A program made the position numbers and the translations under genes. This document shows positions 36,122 through 45,506 of a stretch of DNA of 55,208 nucleotides, piece after piece. The stretch lies in the NCBI GenBank assembly GCA_030684355.1, contig JAUXTN010000175.1, forward strand, positions 1 through 55,208, read 5' to 3'. The notes beneath the pieces were generated by a model, which was given only the letters and a program-made list of their open reading frames with translations, made no database searches and was not told the DNA's origin. Position 1 is the stretch's first letter; the number at the start of each line of letters is the position of its first letter. Origin of the DNA: Pseudomonadota bacterium. Its GTDB lineage: Bacteria > Myxococcota_A > UBA796 > SXON01.

Positions 36122-37104
36122 GGGTGTTGGTGACCGGCGGCGCCGGCTACATCGGGAGCGTCGTGACGGAGGCGCTCGTCGCGCGGGGGGACGAGGTGGT
36201 CGTCTACGACGACCTCTCGAAGGGCCACCGCGACGCCATCGTCGACGAGGCGGTGTTCGTCCACGGCGATCTGCTCGACCGCGCCGCGCTCGAGGGCGCC
36301 CTGCGGCACCACCGCGTCGAGGCGGTCGTGCACATGGCCGCGGCCTCGCTCGTCGGGGAGTCGGTCCGCGATCCCGCCCGCTACTACCGCCAGAACGTGA
36401 TCGCCGGGCTCGTGCTCCTCGATGCCCTGCACGCGTGCGACATCCGGCCGCTCGTCTTCTCCTCCACCGCCGCGGTGTACGGCGAGCCCGCGAAGCAGCC
36501 CATCGAGGAGTCCGACCCCACGGCGCCCACCAGCCCCTATGGGGCGACGAAGCTCGCCTTCGAGGATGCCCTGCGCTGGTACGACGGCGCCTACGGCCTC
36601 CGCTATGCCAGCCTCCGCTACTTCAACGCGGCGGGCGCGACCGCGCGGAACGCCGAGCGCCACGACCCGGAGACCCACCTCGTACCCCTCGTGCTCGACG
36701 CGGCGGCGGGGGCCGGCCCCGAGGTCGTCGTCTACGGGGACGACTACCCCACGCGCGACGGCACCTGCGTGCGCGACTACATCCACGTCGTCGACCTCGC
36801 GGACGCCCACCTGCGGGCGCTCGACGCCCTCCGGTCGCAGCGCCCGAGCCGCGTCTACAACCTCGGATGCGGGGGCCAGGGGTACACCGTGCGCGAGGTG
36901 ATCGCGGCGGCGGAGCGGGTGACCGGGCGGCGGATCCCATGGCGGGTGGGGCCGCGCCGCCCGGGGGATCCGGCGGTGCTGCTCGCCAGCTCCGCGCGCA
37001 TCGCCGGCGAGCTCGGGTGGGTGCCCCAGCAGCGCGGCCTGGACGACATCGTGGCGAGCGCGTGGGCGTGGCGGGTCGCCCACGGGGTCGGCGCCCCGGT
37101 CTGA
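36118..37104 (+). CDS. galE: UDP-glucose 4-epimerase
   Basis: 328 residues, the normal length. NAD-binding motif TGGAGYIGS at residues 6-14, DDLSKGHRDA, the catalytic Ser115/Ser116/Thr117 region FSSTAAVYGEP, and Tyr141/Lys145 in SPYGATK; YFNAAGA and RDYIHVVDLADAH are also typical. It interconverts UDP-glucose and UDP-galactose, closing the Leloir cycle and supplying substrate for the mutase coded at 41426-42592. Last gene of the five-gene overlapping operon. The stop codon is embedded in the first unit of a 15-bp tandem array. Confidence 0.97.
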
Positions 37105-37152
37105 CACGCTCTGACCAACCGCGGTCTGACCGACCCCGGTCTGACCCACCGC
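37098..37152. repeat. 15-bp tandem array beginning at the galE stop codon
   Basis: GCTCTGACCAACCGC (37108-37122), GGTCTGACCGACCCC (37123-37137) and GGTCTGACCCACCGC (37138-37152) are preceded by a partial unit GGTCTGACAC (37098-37107) that contains the galE stop TGA. Every unit repeats the TCTGA stop-codon context in frame. The array fills the gap between the convergent galE and ABC transporter genes and ends 7 bp before the latter's stop. Confidence 0.85.
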
Positions 37153-37159
37153 GCGCGGA

Positions 37160-38953
37160 TCACCCCCGGCCCGCGCGCTGCTTCAAGAACCCCTCGGCCT
37201 GCAGGCGCCACATCGCCGCGAAGGCCCCGCGGCGCAGCCGCAGCTCGTCCGGCGCCCCGTCCTCCACGATGCGCCCGCCGGAGAGCACCACCACGCGGTC
37301 GAAGTGGGCGATCGTCGAGAGGCGGTGGGCCACCGCGATCACCGTGCGGCCGCGGGTCAACCCGACGAGCGCGGCCTGGATCGCCTGCTCGGACTCGGTG
37401 TCGAGCGCGGAGGTGGCCTCGTCGAAGATGAGGATCGGGGCGTCCTTCAGGATGGCGCGGGCGATCCCGAGTCGCTGGCGTTGGCCGCCGGAGAGCTTGA
37501 TGCCGCGTTCCCCGACGACGGTGTCCCACCCTTCGGGGAGCCCGGTGATGAACTCCTCGCACCGGGCCGCGCGCGCGGCGGCGTGCACCTCGGCGTCGGT
37601 GGCGTCCGGGCGGCCATAGCGGATGTTCTCCACGACCGAGCGGTGGAACAGGGCGATGTCCTGCGGCACCACCGCGAAGGCCGCGCGGAGGGAGTCCTGG
37701 GCCACGTCGCGGATGTCCTGCCCGTCTACCAGGATGCGGCCCTCCTGCACGTCGTCGAGGCGCTGGAGCAGGCTCGTGAGCGTCGTCTTGCCCGCCCCCG
37801 ACGGGCCCACGAGGCCGACGCTCTGCCCGCCGGGGATGAGCAGGCTGAAGTGCTCGAAGACGCGGCCGCGGCGGGGGTGCGCGAAGGTGACGTCGTGGAC
37901 CTCGATCTCGCCGGCTGTGGCCACGAGCGGCCGGGCATCGGCGCGATCGGGGAGGTCGTGGGGGGCCGCGACCACCTTCAGCGTCTCGCGGAGCTGCGCC
38001 TCCTGCTGGAGGAGGCCGATGCAGGCGAGCGCGAGGTCCTTGGAGCCGTGGAGGATCCGGAACGTCAGCGCGCTCACGACGACGACGTCGCCGGGGGTGG
38101 CGGCCCCGAGGCTCCAGGCGCGCACGGCCCACACGAGGATGCCGCCCGCCATCAGGCAGAGGCAGGCGTCGTGGAACACGCGCATCCACTCGAGGTACGA
38201 CCAGGCGTGGAGCTGCGCGGTCCGCTCCCGCTCGAGGTGCCCGGCCAGGCGCGTCCGCTCCCGCAGGCGGGCGGAGAAGGCCTTCACCGCCCACATGTTC
38301 CCGACCACGTCGACCAGCTCGCCGTTGGCGACCGCGGCGCGGTCCGCGTAGAGCAGGTGCCGCGGGGTGCCGCGGAGGCCGACCAGGGCGAGGGTGCCGG
38401 CCACCACGAGCACGAAGAGGCCCAGAGCCACGGCGAGGCGCGCGTCGATGAGCGTCAGCACGATGACGGCGCCGCAGAAGTCCGCCAGCGGCGGGATGAT
38501 GTTCCAGAGCAGCGTGCCGAGGATGCCGTGGGCGGCGTCCGCCGTGGCGGTGATGCGGTTCGCGAGCGCGCCGGCGAGGTGCTCCGCGAAGTAGCGGGGC
38601 GCGTGGCCGGTGAGGTGGGTGAACAGGTCGATGCGGACGTCGGCCTTGACGCGGAGGATTGCGCGGGACCCGAGGAAGCCGGCGCAGCGCCAGAGCAGGT
38701 TCTCGGTCGCGATGAACGCCAGGAACGCCGTCAACGCGTGCCACGCCGGGGCCGGCGCGCGTCCGGCGTCCGCCATGGCGTCGACGAGGAGCTTCATGCC
38801 GTACTGCGCCCCGATCGACGCGGACACCGCCCCGACGACGAGCAGCAACACGCTCCCGTGGTGGAGGAGGTGTCGGCGCAGGTAGTGGAGCAGGAACGCG
38901 GAGGGTCGGCTTGGGAAGGCGGCGTCCTTGTGGATCGGCTCGATGCCGTTCAT
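37160..38953 (-). CDS. ABC exporter, fused membrane and ATPase domains
   Basis: 597 residues from ATG 38953. Residues 1-340 form a six-helix type IV exporter membrane domain (starting with FLLHYLRRHLLHHGSVLLLV). The ATPase domain (about 355-585) has Walker A GPSGAGKTTL, Q-loop VVPQDIALF, signature KLSGGQRQRLG, Walker B ILIFDEATSALD and switch AVAHRLSTI, all intact. Such half-transporters dimerise and move lipids, glycolipids, peptides or small molecules out of the cell. It lies 31 bp after the GH1-like gene on the same strand, and between the galactose operon and the glycosyltransferase/mutase pair, so a glycolipid or saccharide intermediate is a plausible cargo, but this is context only. Confidence 0.9.
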   Translation of the reverse strand: MNGIEPIHKDAAFPSRPSAFLLHYLRRHLLHHGSVLLLVVGAVSASIGAQYGMKLLVDAMADAGRAPAPAWHALTAFLAFIATENLLWRCAGFLGSRAILRVKADVRIDLFTHLTGHAPRYFAEHLAGALANRITATADAAHGILGTLLWNIIPPLADFCGAVIVLTLIDARLAVALGLFVLVVAGTLALVGLRGTPRHLLYADRAAVANGELVDVVGNMWAVKAFSARLRERTRLAGHLERERTAQLHAWSYLEWMRVFHDACLCLMAGGILVWAVRAWSLGAATPGDVVVVSALTFRILHGSKDLALACIGLLQQEAQLRETLKVVAAPHDLPDRADARPLVATAGEIEVHDVTFAHPRRGRVFEHFSLLIPGGQSVGLVGPSGAGKTTLTSLLQRLDDVQEGRILVDGQDIRDVAQDSLRAAFAVVPQDIALFHRSVVENIRYGRPDATDAEVHAAARAARCEEFITGLPEGWDTVVGERGIKLSGGQRQRLGIARAILKDAPILIFDEATSALDTESEQAIQAALVGLTRGRTVIAVAHRLSTIAHFDRVVVLSGGRIVEDGAPDELRLRRGAFAAMWRLQAEGFLKQRAGRG

Positions 38954-38984
38954 GACCCGCCCGCGTCCGTCTGCGCGGCGCGCC

Positions 38985-40160
38985 TCACCAGGCCCCGGCG
39001 GCACGGTCGCGCGCCCGCACGGAGTGGCCCCCACTGAAGAACACCTCGAAGGCCTCCTGCTCGCGGGCGAGCTCCGCCGCCATCGCGGGCCGCACGCGGC
39101 GGGCCGACCAGTCGTGGGGGCCGTGCGCGGCGATGAGGCCGCAGGCGCAGTGCCGATCGTTCTCCCAGCCCGGGTAGTCGAGCACCGGGTACACGCACAC
39201 CCCCTGCACCGGGGCGCCCACCCCGATCGCCTGCCGAACCTCGCCCGAGACGTAGCGCAGCCAGGCCGGCCCGTTTTCGGCCTCCGCGCCGGTCTCCGCG
39301 AGGAAGAGCGGGCGTCGGTAGCGCTCCCACACCTCCAACAGGAGCAGGTGCAGCGGCCGGTGGAGCTCGTGACCCAAGCCGAGCGGCGCCCCCCCGAGCG
39401 CCCATTGGTTGTTCCAATAGTAGTTGACCCCGAGGATGTCGAGGGCGTCGGGGCTGCCACCCAAGTCGGGGTCGGTGCGGCCCGCGATCATGTCCCACGC
39501 CTCGAACATCGTGCGCCGCATGGCGTCGGCGGGCTCGCGATCCTGGGGCCGGCTCACGTCCGCCACCACGTGGATGACGGGATCCGTGAGCACGATACGC
39601 GCGCCCCGTTCGACGCTCCGGACGGCCTGGATCGCGCTCAACGACGCCCGGACGAGCTGCCGCTTCAGCTCGTACCCGCGGCCGCGCCCCAAGGGTTGGA
39701 ACAGCGCCTCGTTCCCCGCGGCCCACGCCCAATACGAGATCTCGTTGACCGGGGTATAGAACGGGACCCCCCCTGTCTCTTCCCGCACGATCCGGGCGGT
39801 CGCCGCGGCGAAGGCCGCGAAGCGGTCGGGGAAGGCGGGGGACCAGATGTCGAGGTGCTCCGGCCACCCGTAGTGACACAGGTCCCAGACGACCTGGATG
39901 CCGGTCGCCTCCGCCGCGCGGAGCGTAGGCAGGAAGGTCGACCAATCGTAGCGCCCCGGGGTGCGCTCGATGAGGTGCCAACGCAGGCCGTCCCGTACGG
40001 AGCGGACACCCAGGTCGGCGAGGAGGCGGAAGTCGGCGGCCGCGTGCCGATCGTGGCCGGTCGCCGCGAGGACGTCGAGCTGCCGTCCGTCGAGGCGGCG
40101 GTGCGACGAGCACTCGAAGCCGCCGAGGAAGAAGCTGTCGAACAGGTTCATGGCGCACAT
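38985..40160 (-). CDS. GH1-like beta-glycosidase family protein
   Basis: 391 residues. It has the clan A barrel signatures: LADLGVRSVRDGLRWHLIE, the acid/base region FYTPVNEISYWAW with Glu140, DILGVNYYWNN, and a candidate nucleophile Glu289 in PLFLAETG. It begins FDSFFLGGFECSSHRR, a form that differs from classical beta-glucosidases. No signal peptide is seen. GGGAGG ten bases before the first ATG favours the start at 40160; a second ATG nine bases later is possible. It is in an operon with the ABC exporter and is divergent from the glycosyltransferase gene. It could trim or remodel a saccharide made by the neighbouring genes; the substrate is not known. Confidence 0.85.
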   Translation of the reverse strand: MCAMNLFDSFFLGGFECSSHRRLDGRQLDVLAATGHDRHAAADFRLLADLGVRSVRDGLRWHLIERTPGRYDWSTFLPTLRAAEATGIQVVWDLCHYGWPEHLDIWSPAFPDRFAAFAAATARIVREETGGVPFYTPVNEISYWAWAAGNEALFQPLGRGRGYELKRQLVRASLSAIQAVRSVERGARIVLTDPVIHVVADVSRPQDREPADAMRRTMFEAWDMIAGRTDPDLGGSPDALDILGVNYYWNNQWALGGAPLGLGHELHRPLHLLLLEVWERYRRPLFLAETGAEAENGPAWLRYVSGEVRQAIGVGAPVQGVCVYPVLDYPGWENDRHCACGLIAAHGPHDWSARRVRPAMAAELAREQEAFEVFFSGGHSVRARDRAAGAW

Positions 40161-40301
40161 TGGCCCGGTGCCTCCCGGTAGACGATAGCGCGCTCGCGCC
40201 GAAGCGCAGCGTGGCGACGAGAAGTGACGCCCGCTCGTCGACCCCTCGCGCCGCGAGCCTTCCTGGTCCCTACTTCTCTACCAAGTGGGAGGGTAGGCCA
40301 C

Positions 40302-41429
40302 GTGCAGGATCTCATTTGTTTCTCCCATTTGCGCTGGGGATTCGTGTTCCAGCGGCCGCAGCACCTCATGAGCCGCGCCGCGCGGGACCGTCGGGTCTGG
40401 TTCGTCGAGGAGCCGGTGCTGGGTGCCGCCGCGCCGCGCCTCCATCGGACGCGCACGCCCGAGGGCGTCGATCTCTGTGTCCCCCACCTCCCGGACGGCC
40501 TCTCCCCCGAAGCCAGCGCGCAGGCGCAGGCCGCGCTTCTCGATCAGCTCGTGATGGTCGAGGGCCTCGATGCCCCGCTCGCCTGGCTCTACACACCCAT
40601 GATGTTGCCGCTCGTGTCCACCGTGGCGCCACGCGCCGTCGTCTACGACTGCATGGACGAGCTCTCGGCCTTCCGCAACGCGCCGCCCGAGCTCCTGCTC
40701 CGGGAGCGCGCCCTCTTCTCGGTGGCGTCGCTCGTCTTCACCGGCGGCCGGAGCCTGTACCAGGCCAAGTGCGGGTCCCACCCCCGGGTCCACCTCTTCC
40801 CGTCGAGCGTCGACACCGCGCACTTCGGCAAGGCCCGCGCGGCCGACATCCCGGAGCCGGCGGCGCTCCGCGGGCTCCCCCATCCGCGCATCGGGTGGGT
40901 CGGTGTCATCGACGAGCGGATGGACCTCGACCTGCTCGCCGGGATGGCCCGTCGTCGCCCGGACTGGAGCTTCGTGATGATTGGCCCCATCGCGAAGATC
41001 GACCCTGCCTCGGTGCCGCTCGCGCCCAACATCCACTGGCTCGGGTCGCGCGACTACCCGGACCTCCCCGCCCACCTCGCGCACCTCGACGTGGGGATCA
41101 TGCCGTTCGCGCGGAACGCGGCGACCCGCTTCTTGTCGCCGACGAAGACCCCCGAATACCTGGCGGCGGGCCTGCCGGTCGTCTCGACGCCCATCCGCGA
41201 CGTCCTGCAGACCTACGGGCAGGCGGGCCTGGCGTCGATGGCGGAGGGCCCGGACGCCTTCGTCGCGGCGTGCGAAGCGGCCCTCCCGACGGCGCAGGAC
41301 CCGGAGCGGCTCGCGCGCGTCGACGCCTTCCTCGCGAGGACCTCGTGGGATCGCACCTGGGCGGAGATGGACCCCCTGGTGCGGGCGTGCACCGACCTGC
41401 CGCGCGTCGCGAGCCGGAGCGCCCGATGA
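40302..41429 (+). CDS. GT-B fold glycosyltransferase
   Basis: 375 residues from GTG 40302; the frame is open further upstream, but the purine-rich GGGAGGGTAGG just before this codon and the start at QDLICFSHLRWGFVFQRPQ fit the family. Other marks are VVYDCMDELSAF, VGVIDERMDLDLL at the start of the C-terminal Rossmann domain, LGSRDYPDLPAHLAHLDVGIMPF, and KTPEYLAAGLPVVSTP, the donor-binding region of family 1/4 enzymes. Its stop overlaps the mutase start (ATGA). That coupling makes UDP-galactofuranose or a related sugar a reasonable donor, but this is inferred. Confidence 0.88.
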   Translation: MQDLICFSHLRWGFVFQRPQHLMSRAARDRRVWFVEEPVLGAAAPRLHRTRTPEGVDLCVPHLPDGLSPEASAQAQAALLDQLVMVEGLDAPLAWLYTPMMLPLVSTVAPRAVVYDCMDELSAFRNAPPELLLRERALFSVASLVFTGGRSLYQAKCGSHPRVHLFPSSVDTAHFGKARAADIPEPAALRGLPHPRIGWVGVIDERMDLDLLAGMARRRPDWSFVMIGPIAKIDPASVPLAPNIHWLGSRDYPDLPAHLAHLDVGIMPFARNAATRFLSPTKTPEYLAAGLPVVSTPIRDVLQTYGQAGLASMAEGPDAFVAACEAALPTAQDPERLARVDAFLARTSWDRTWAEMDPLVRACTDLPRVASRSAR

Positions 41430-42592
41430 CGGCGGGCCGGCAGGCGCGTCCGTTCGATTTCCTGGTCATCGGGGCGGGATTCTCCGGGGCGGTCATCAGC
41501 GAGCGGCTGGCGAGCATCGGGCAGCGCGTGCTGCTCGTGGAGAAGCGCAACCACATCGGTGGCAACGCCTACGACTACGCCGATGCGAGCGGAATCCAGG
41601 TGCACCGGTACGGGCCGCACATCTTCCATACCAACTCGAAGGAGGTCTACACCTACCTGTCGAGGTTCACCAGGTGGCGGCCGTACGAGCACCGGGTGCT
41701 CACTAGCGTGGATGGGCAACTCCTCCCCATCCCCATCAACCTCGACACGATCAACAAGCTGTACGGCACCCACTACGATCGCTTCGAGTTGGAGGCCTTC
41801 CTGGAGCGGGTGGCCGAGCCGCGGGCGGAGTGCCGGACGAGCGAGGACGTCGTCGTGTCGAAGGTCGGGCGGGAGCTGTACCGCAAGTTCTTCCAGAACT
41901 ACACACGCAAGCAGTGGGGCCTCGACCCCAGCGAGCTCGACGCCTCGGTCCTCGCACGCGTGCCCGTCCGCACGAACCGCGACGATCGCTATTTCACGGA
42001 CCGGTACCAGGTGATGCCCTTGCACGGGTACACCCGCCTGTTCGAGAACATGCTCGACCACCCCAACATCAAGATCATGCTCAACACGGACCTCGCCGAC
42101 ATCGCGGACCTCATCCCCGTGCGCGAGGTGGTCTACACCGGCCCCGTGGACGCCTGGTTCGATTACCGGTTCGGCCCGCTGCCCTACCGCTCGTTGCGGT
42201 TCGAATTCGAGACGCACGAGGTCGAGCGCGTGCAGCCCGCGGCCGTGATCAACTACCCGAACGAATACCCGTGGACCCGCATCACCGAATTCAAGTGGCT
42301 GACGGGCCAGCACAACCGCTACACAACCACGGTCAAGGAATATCCGGAGGCGCAGGGAGACCCCTACTACCCGGTGCCGCGTCCGGAGGCGAACGTGCTC
42401 TACCGGCGCTACCAGGAGCTCGCGGACGCCACGCCCGGCGTGCACTTCGTCGGACGATTGGCGACCTACCGCTACTACAACATGGACCAGTGCATCGCCC
42501 AGGCGCTCTCCGTGTTCGGTCGCATCGCGGCGGGGTTGGGTGCGCCCGTGGATGGCGTGGCATCGGCGGTGGCGCTGGGGGTGCCGTCGTAG
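41426..42592 (+). CDS. glf: UDP-galactopyranose mutase
   Basis: 388 residues. It converts UDP-galactopyranose to UDP-galactofuranose using reduced FAD. FAD-binding motif FLVIGAGFSGAVISERLA near the N-terminus, VEKRNHIGGNAYDY, GPHIFHTN, FFQNYTRKQWGLDPSEL, the active-site arginine regions VPVRTNRDDRYFTDRYQ and NYPNEYPWTRITEFKWLTGQ, and GRLATYRYYNMDQ at the C-terminal FAD site are all present. Galactofuranose is used in O-antigens, capsules and cell-wall glycans. Translationally coupled to the glycosyltransferase upstream. A few codons look less GC-rich than in neighbouring genes, but not strikingly so. Confidence 0.97.
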   Translation: MTAGRQARPFDFLVIGAGFSGAVISERLASIGQRVLLVEKRNHIGGNAYDYADASGIQVHRYGPHIFHTNSKEVYTYLSRFTRWRPYEHRVLTSVDGQLLPIPINLDTINKLYGTHYDRFELEAFLERVAEPRAECRTSEDVVVSKVGRELYRKFFQNYTRKQWGLDPSELDASVLARVPVRTNRDDRYFTDRYQVMPLHGYTRLFENMLDHPNIKIMLNTDLADIADLIPVREVVYTGPVDAWFDYRFGPLPYRSLRFEFETHEVERVQPAAVINYPNEYPWTRITEFKWLTGQHNRYTTTVKEYPEAQGDPYYPVPRPEANVLYRRYQELADATPGVHFVGRLATYRYYNMDQCIAQALSVFGRIAAGLGAPVDGVASAVALGVPS

Positions 42593-42598
42593 CCGTGC

Positions 42599-42625
42599 TT
42601 GACAAAGTTGCGCCGGTGGCATAGT
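42599..42625 (+). promoter_or_regulatory. Possible promoter upstream of the DEAD-box helicase gene
   Basis: TTGACA at 42599-42604 is a perfect -35 element. CATAGT at 42620-42625 is the best -10 but with only 15 bp of spacing; a 17-bp spacing gives a poor TAGTCG. The message would have a leader of about 90 nt before the TTG start, as is usual for cold-regulated helicases. Confidence 0.4.
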
Positions 42626-42719
42626 CGTCCGCCGTAGTCGCTCCCTGGGGCGGCGCTCTCCTCCCATCGCGCTCGGCAGGCGGAAGGTTGACCTCTCGCC
42701 GAGTGATGAAAGAGTTCCT

Positions 42720-43832
42720 TTGACCTTTGACGATCTGGCTCTTGTCGAGCCGTTGCTCCGTGCTGTCCGCACGGAGGGCTACACCGTGCCTACGCCCATC
42801 CAGGCCCAGGCCATCCCGTTCCTCCTCGCCGGCCGCGACCTCTGTGGCACCGCCCAGACGGGCACCGGCAAGACCGCCGCGTTCGCGCTCCCCATCCTGC
42901 AGCGCCTCGCCGCGACGAAGGGCCACGGCGGCATCCGCGCCCTGATCCTCTCGCCCACCCGGGAGCTCGCCGCGCAGATCGGCGAGTCCTTCCGCGTGTA
43001 CGGCCAGCACCTCCCGCAGATCCGCCACACCGTGATCTTCGGCGGTGTCGGTCAGTTCGCGCAGGAGCGGGCGCTCCGCTCCGGCATCGACATCCTCGTC
43101 GCCTGCCCGGGCCGCCTCAACGACCTTATCGGCCAGGGCCTCGTGCGGTTCGACCGCCTCGAGGTCTTCGTGTTGGACGAGGCCGATCGCATGCTCGACA
43201 TGGGCTTCATCCATGACGTGCGGCGCATCATCACGCTGCTCCCCAAGCAGCGGCAGACCTTGCTGTTCTCGGCCACCCTGCCGAAGGACATCGAGGATCT
43301 CGCCGGGCGCATCCTGGTGAACCCCGCCCGCGTGAGCGTGGCGCCGGTCGCGGCCACGGCGGACCGCATCCGCCAGTCCGTCCGCTACGTCGAGAAGGCC
43401 GGCAAGCGTGCCGTGCTGGAGCAGATCCTGGCCGATCCGCGCATCACCCGCGCCATCGTGTTCACGCGCACCAAGCACGGCGCGAACCGGGTGGCCGAGG
43501 CGCTCGCCAAGGCCCAGATCGGCGCGGAAGCCATTCATGGCAACAAGTCGCAGAACGCGCGGGAGCGGGCGCTCGCCAACTTCAAGCGTGGCACCACCCG
43601 CGTGCTCGTGGCCACGGACATCGCGGCGCGCGGCATCGACGTCGACGGCGTCTCCCACGTCATCAACTTCGACCTGCCGGAGGTCGCCGAGACCTACGTG
43701 CACCGGATCGGCCGCACGGCGCGGGCCGGCGCGGACGGCGAGGCCATCTCGTTGTGTGATGGCGAGGAGCGCGCGCTCCTTCGTGACATCGAGCGGCTGA
43801 CCCGCCAGCGCATCCCCGAGATGCGCGCGTAG
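42720..43832 (+). CDS. DEAD-box RNA helicase, RhlE-like
   Basis: 370 residues from TTG 42720 (GAAAGAG six bases upstream). The helicase motifs appear in order: Q motif [10 protein letters not shown], motif I AQTGTGKT, Ia SPTRELAAQ, Ib [52 protein letters not shown] and [12 protein letters not shown]. The protein ends about 10 residues after the core, so it lacks the basic C-terminal tail found in longer RhlE or CsdA proteins. It unwinds structured RNA in ribosome assembly or mRNA turnover. A small helicase core of this sort is often cold-induced. It stands alone in its transcription unit. Confidence 0.95.
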   Translation: MTFDDLALVEPLLRAVRTEGYTVPTPIQAQAIPFLLAGRDLCGTAQTGTGKTAAFALPILQRLAATKGHGGIRALILSPTRELAAQIGESFRVYGQHLPQIRHTVIFGGVGQFAQERALRSGIDILVACPGRLNDLIGQGLVRFDRLEVFVLDEADRMLDMGFIHDVRRIITLLPKQRQTLLFSATLPKDIEDLAGRILVNPARVSVAPVAATADRIRQSVRYVEKAGKRAVLEQILADPRITRAIVFTRTKHGANRVAEALAKAQIGAEAIHGNKSQNARERALANFKRGTTRVLVATDIAARGIDVDGVSHVINFDLPEVAETYVHRIGRTARAGADGEAISLCDGEERALLRDIERLTRQRIPEMRA

Positions 43833-43915
43833 CTCCTCGGTTCAGCAGCCTCCATCGGGCGTGATTCGAAGGCCGGGCTCCACGTTCCGATCGTGGGGCT
43901 TAGCCTATCCGTGTC

Positions 43916-45451
43916 ATGTTGTACTTGCTGGCATGCCTGGCGCCCCCCTCGCCCGTCGAGGAGGGGGAGGGGCCGATTGACACCGACCGCGTCGTGCTCA
44001 ACGAGGTGGTGGTGCGGAACCAGTCCACGTGGGACGACGGCGCGAGCAGCTTCCCCGATTGGGTGGAGCTCTACAACGCCGGTCCGACCCCCGTGGACCT
44101 GTCCCGGCTCTCGCTGCACGACGGCGCGGGGGTGTGGCACGGAGAGGGCGGCCTCCAGCCCGGCGACCGCGTGCTCGTGCCGCTCGGCGTGGACGCGCCG
44201 TTCCGGCTCGGCGGCGGGGAGACCCTCACGTTGGTCGGCCCCGACGGCGTCCTGGATCGGCTCGAATTGGGTGACCCCGGGCCCGACGTGGCGTGGGCGC
44301 GCCACCCCGACGGCGGTGCGTGGGCGGAGACCGTCTGGACCACCCCCGACGCGACCAACCCGGACACCCCGAGCCCCTCGCTCGACCCGAGCGAGCGCGC
44401 CTTCGGACCCTACAAATTGCACACCGTCGACATCGTGCTCTCCTCCGAGGCGGTGGCGAGCCTGCTCGTCGAGCGTCTCGCTTGGGTGCAGGGGGAGGTG
44501 ACGTTGGACGGCCTGCGGTACGGGCCGGTCGCGCTGCGGCTGAAGTCCGAGCACGGATCCCGCCGCGAGCTGGGAGAGAAGCCGGGTTGGAAGATCGACC
44601 TGAACGAGTACGCGGACCTGCGCTGGCACGGGCAGAAGGGCCTCACGCTCAACAACGTCGTGCAGGACCCCACCTACCTGCGCGAGCACCTCACCTACAC
44701 GCTCTTCCGCACGCTCGGCATCCCGGCGCCGCGCGTAGGGTGGGCGAGCGTCACGGTGAACGGGGAGCCGTACGGCGTGTCCGTGCTGGTGGAGACGGTG
44801 GACGACGCGTTCCTCGGCCGCTGGTACGACGACCCCACGGGCGCGCTCTACGAGGGGAGCTACGGCGTCGATCTCCTGCCCGGACACGAGCTCGACTTCG
44901 AGTACGACCGAGGGCCGGACCCGGACGACCGCAGCGATCTGACCGCGGTGATCGACGTGCTCGCGGGGCCCGCGGACGACGCGGGAATGGCGCGGCTCGA
45001 GGGGCTCGTGAACGTGGAGGCGCTGCTCACCTACCTCGCGGCGGAGACCCTCGCGCTGCATTGGGACGGCTACCGCAACACGAACAACTATCGCCTCTAC
45101 CACGAGCCCGGGGGCCGCCTCGAGATGCTCCCGTGGGGCACGGACAACACGTTTGGTGCCATGCCCGTGAGCCCCTGGGTGGGGCGTGGGATCCTGCTGC
45201 GGTTCTGCATGACCAACCCGACCTGCCGCGGGCGGTTCGACGCGCGGCTCGTGGAGGTCGCCGATCGGCTCGATGACCTCGCCCTCGTCGACGAGCTGCG
45301 CGACCTCGACGCCTGGCTGCGGCCGGCCATCGCGGCCGACCCGAAGCGGGAGTTCGAGATGTACCGCCACGACGTTGCCATCGAGGAGACGACGTGGCGC
45401 CTCTCCTCGTGGCCCGACGAGGTGCGCGCGCAGGTGGCTTTCTGGCGGTAG
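43916..45451 (+). CDS. CotH-kinase-like lipoprotein with N-terminal lamin-tail domain
   Basis: 511 residues. MLYLLAC is an extremely short lipoprotein signal with Cys7. Residues about 25-150 look like a lamin-tail/LTD beta domain (VLNEVVVRNQSTWDDG, DWVELYNAGPTPVDLSR, GGGETLTLVGPDGV). Residues 165-500 match the CotH kinase family: VDIVLSSEAVASLL, LRLKSEHGSRRELGEKPGWKIDLNEY broken into LRLKSEHGS and KPGWKID, then VQDPTYLREHLTYTLFRTLG, NGEPYGVSVLVETV and MLPWGTDNTFG. Related spore-coat CotH proteins are protein kinases, but family members with lamin-tail domains are usually outer-surface proteins of unknown role. A TAGCCT hexamer nine bases upstream may be a -10. Confidence 0.88.
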   Translation: MLYLLACLAPPSPVEEGEGPIDTDRVVLNEVVVRNQSTWDDGASSFPDWVELYNAGPTPVDLSRLSLHDGAGVWHGEGGLQPGDRVLVPLGVDAPFRLGGGETLTLVGPDGVLDRLELGDPGPDVAWARHPDGGAWAETVWTTPDATNPDTPSPSLDPSERAFGPYKLHTVDIVLSSEAVASLLVERLAWVQGEVTLDGLRYGPVALRLKSEHGSRRELGEKPGWKIDLNEYADLRWHGQKGLTLNNVVQDPTYLREHLTYTLFRTLGIPAPRVGWASVTVNGEPYGVSVLVETVDDAFLGRWYDDPTGALYEGSYGVDLLPGHELDFEYDRGPDPDDRSDLTAVIDVLAGPADDAGMARLEGLVNVEALLTYLAAETLALHWDGYRNTNNYRLYHEPGGRLEMLPWGTDNTFGAMPVSPWVGRGILLRFCMTNPTCRGRFDARLVEVADRLDDLALVDELRDLDAWLRPAIAADPKREFEMYRHDVAIEETTWRLSSWPDEVRAQVAFWR

Positions 45452-45506
45452 CCGGGCCGGCTTGCGCACGGCCTGTCGATTTGCATCTGGGCGGCGAAGC
45501 TCGGGT

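Noticed and set aside
38954..39460. A longer N-terminus for the ABC transporter
   Set aside because: The upstream frame overlaps the GH1-like gene and has no protein-like sequence; the ATG at 38953 gives a normal exporter start.
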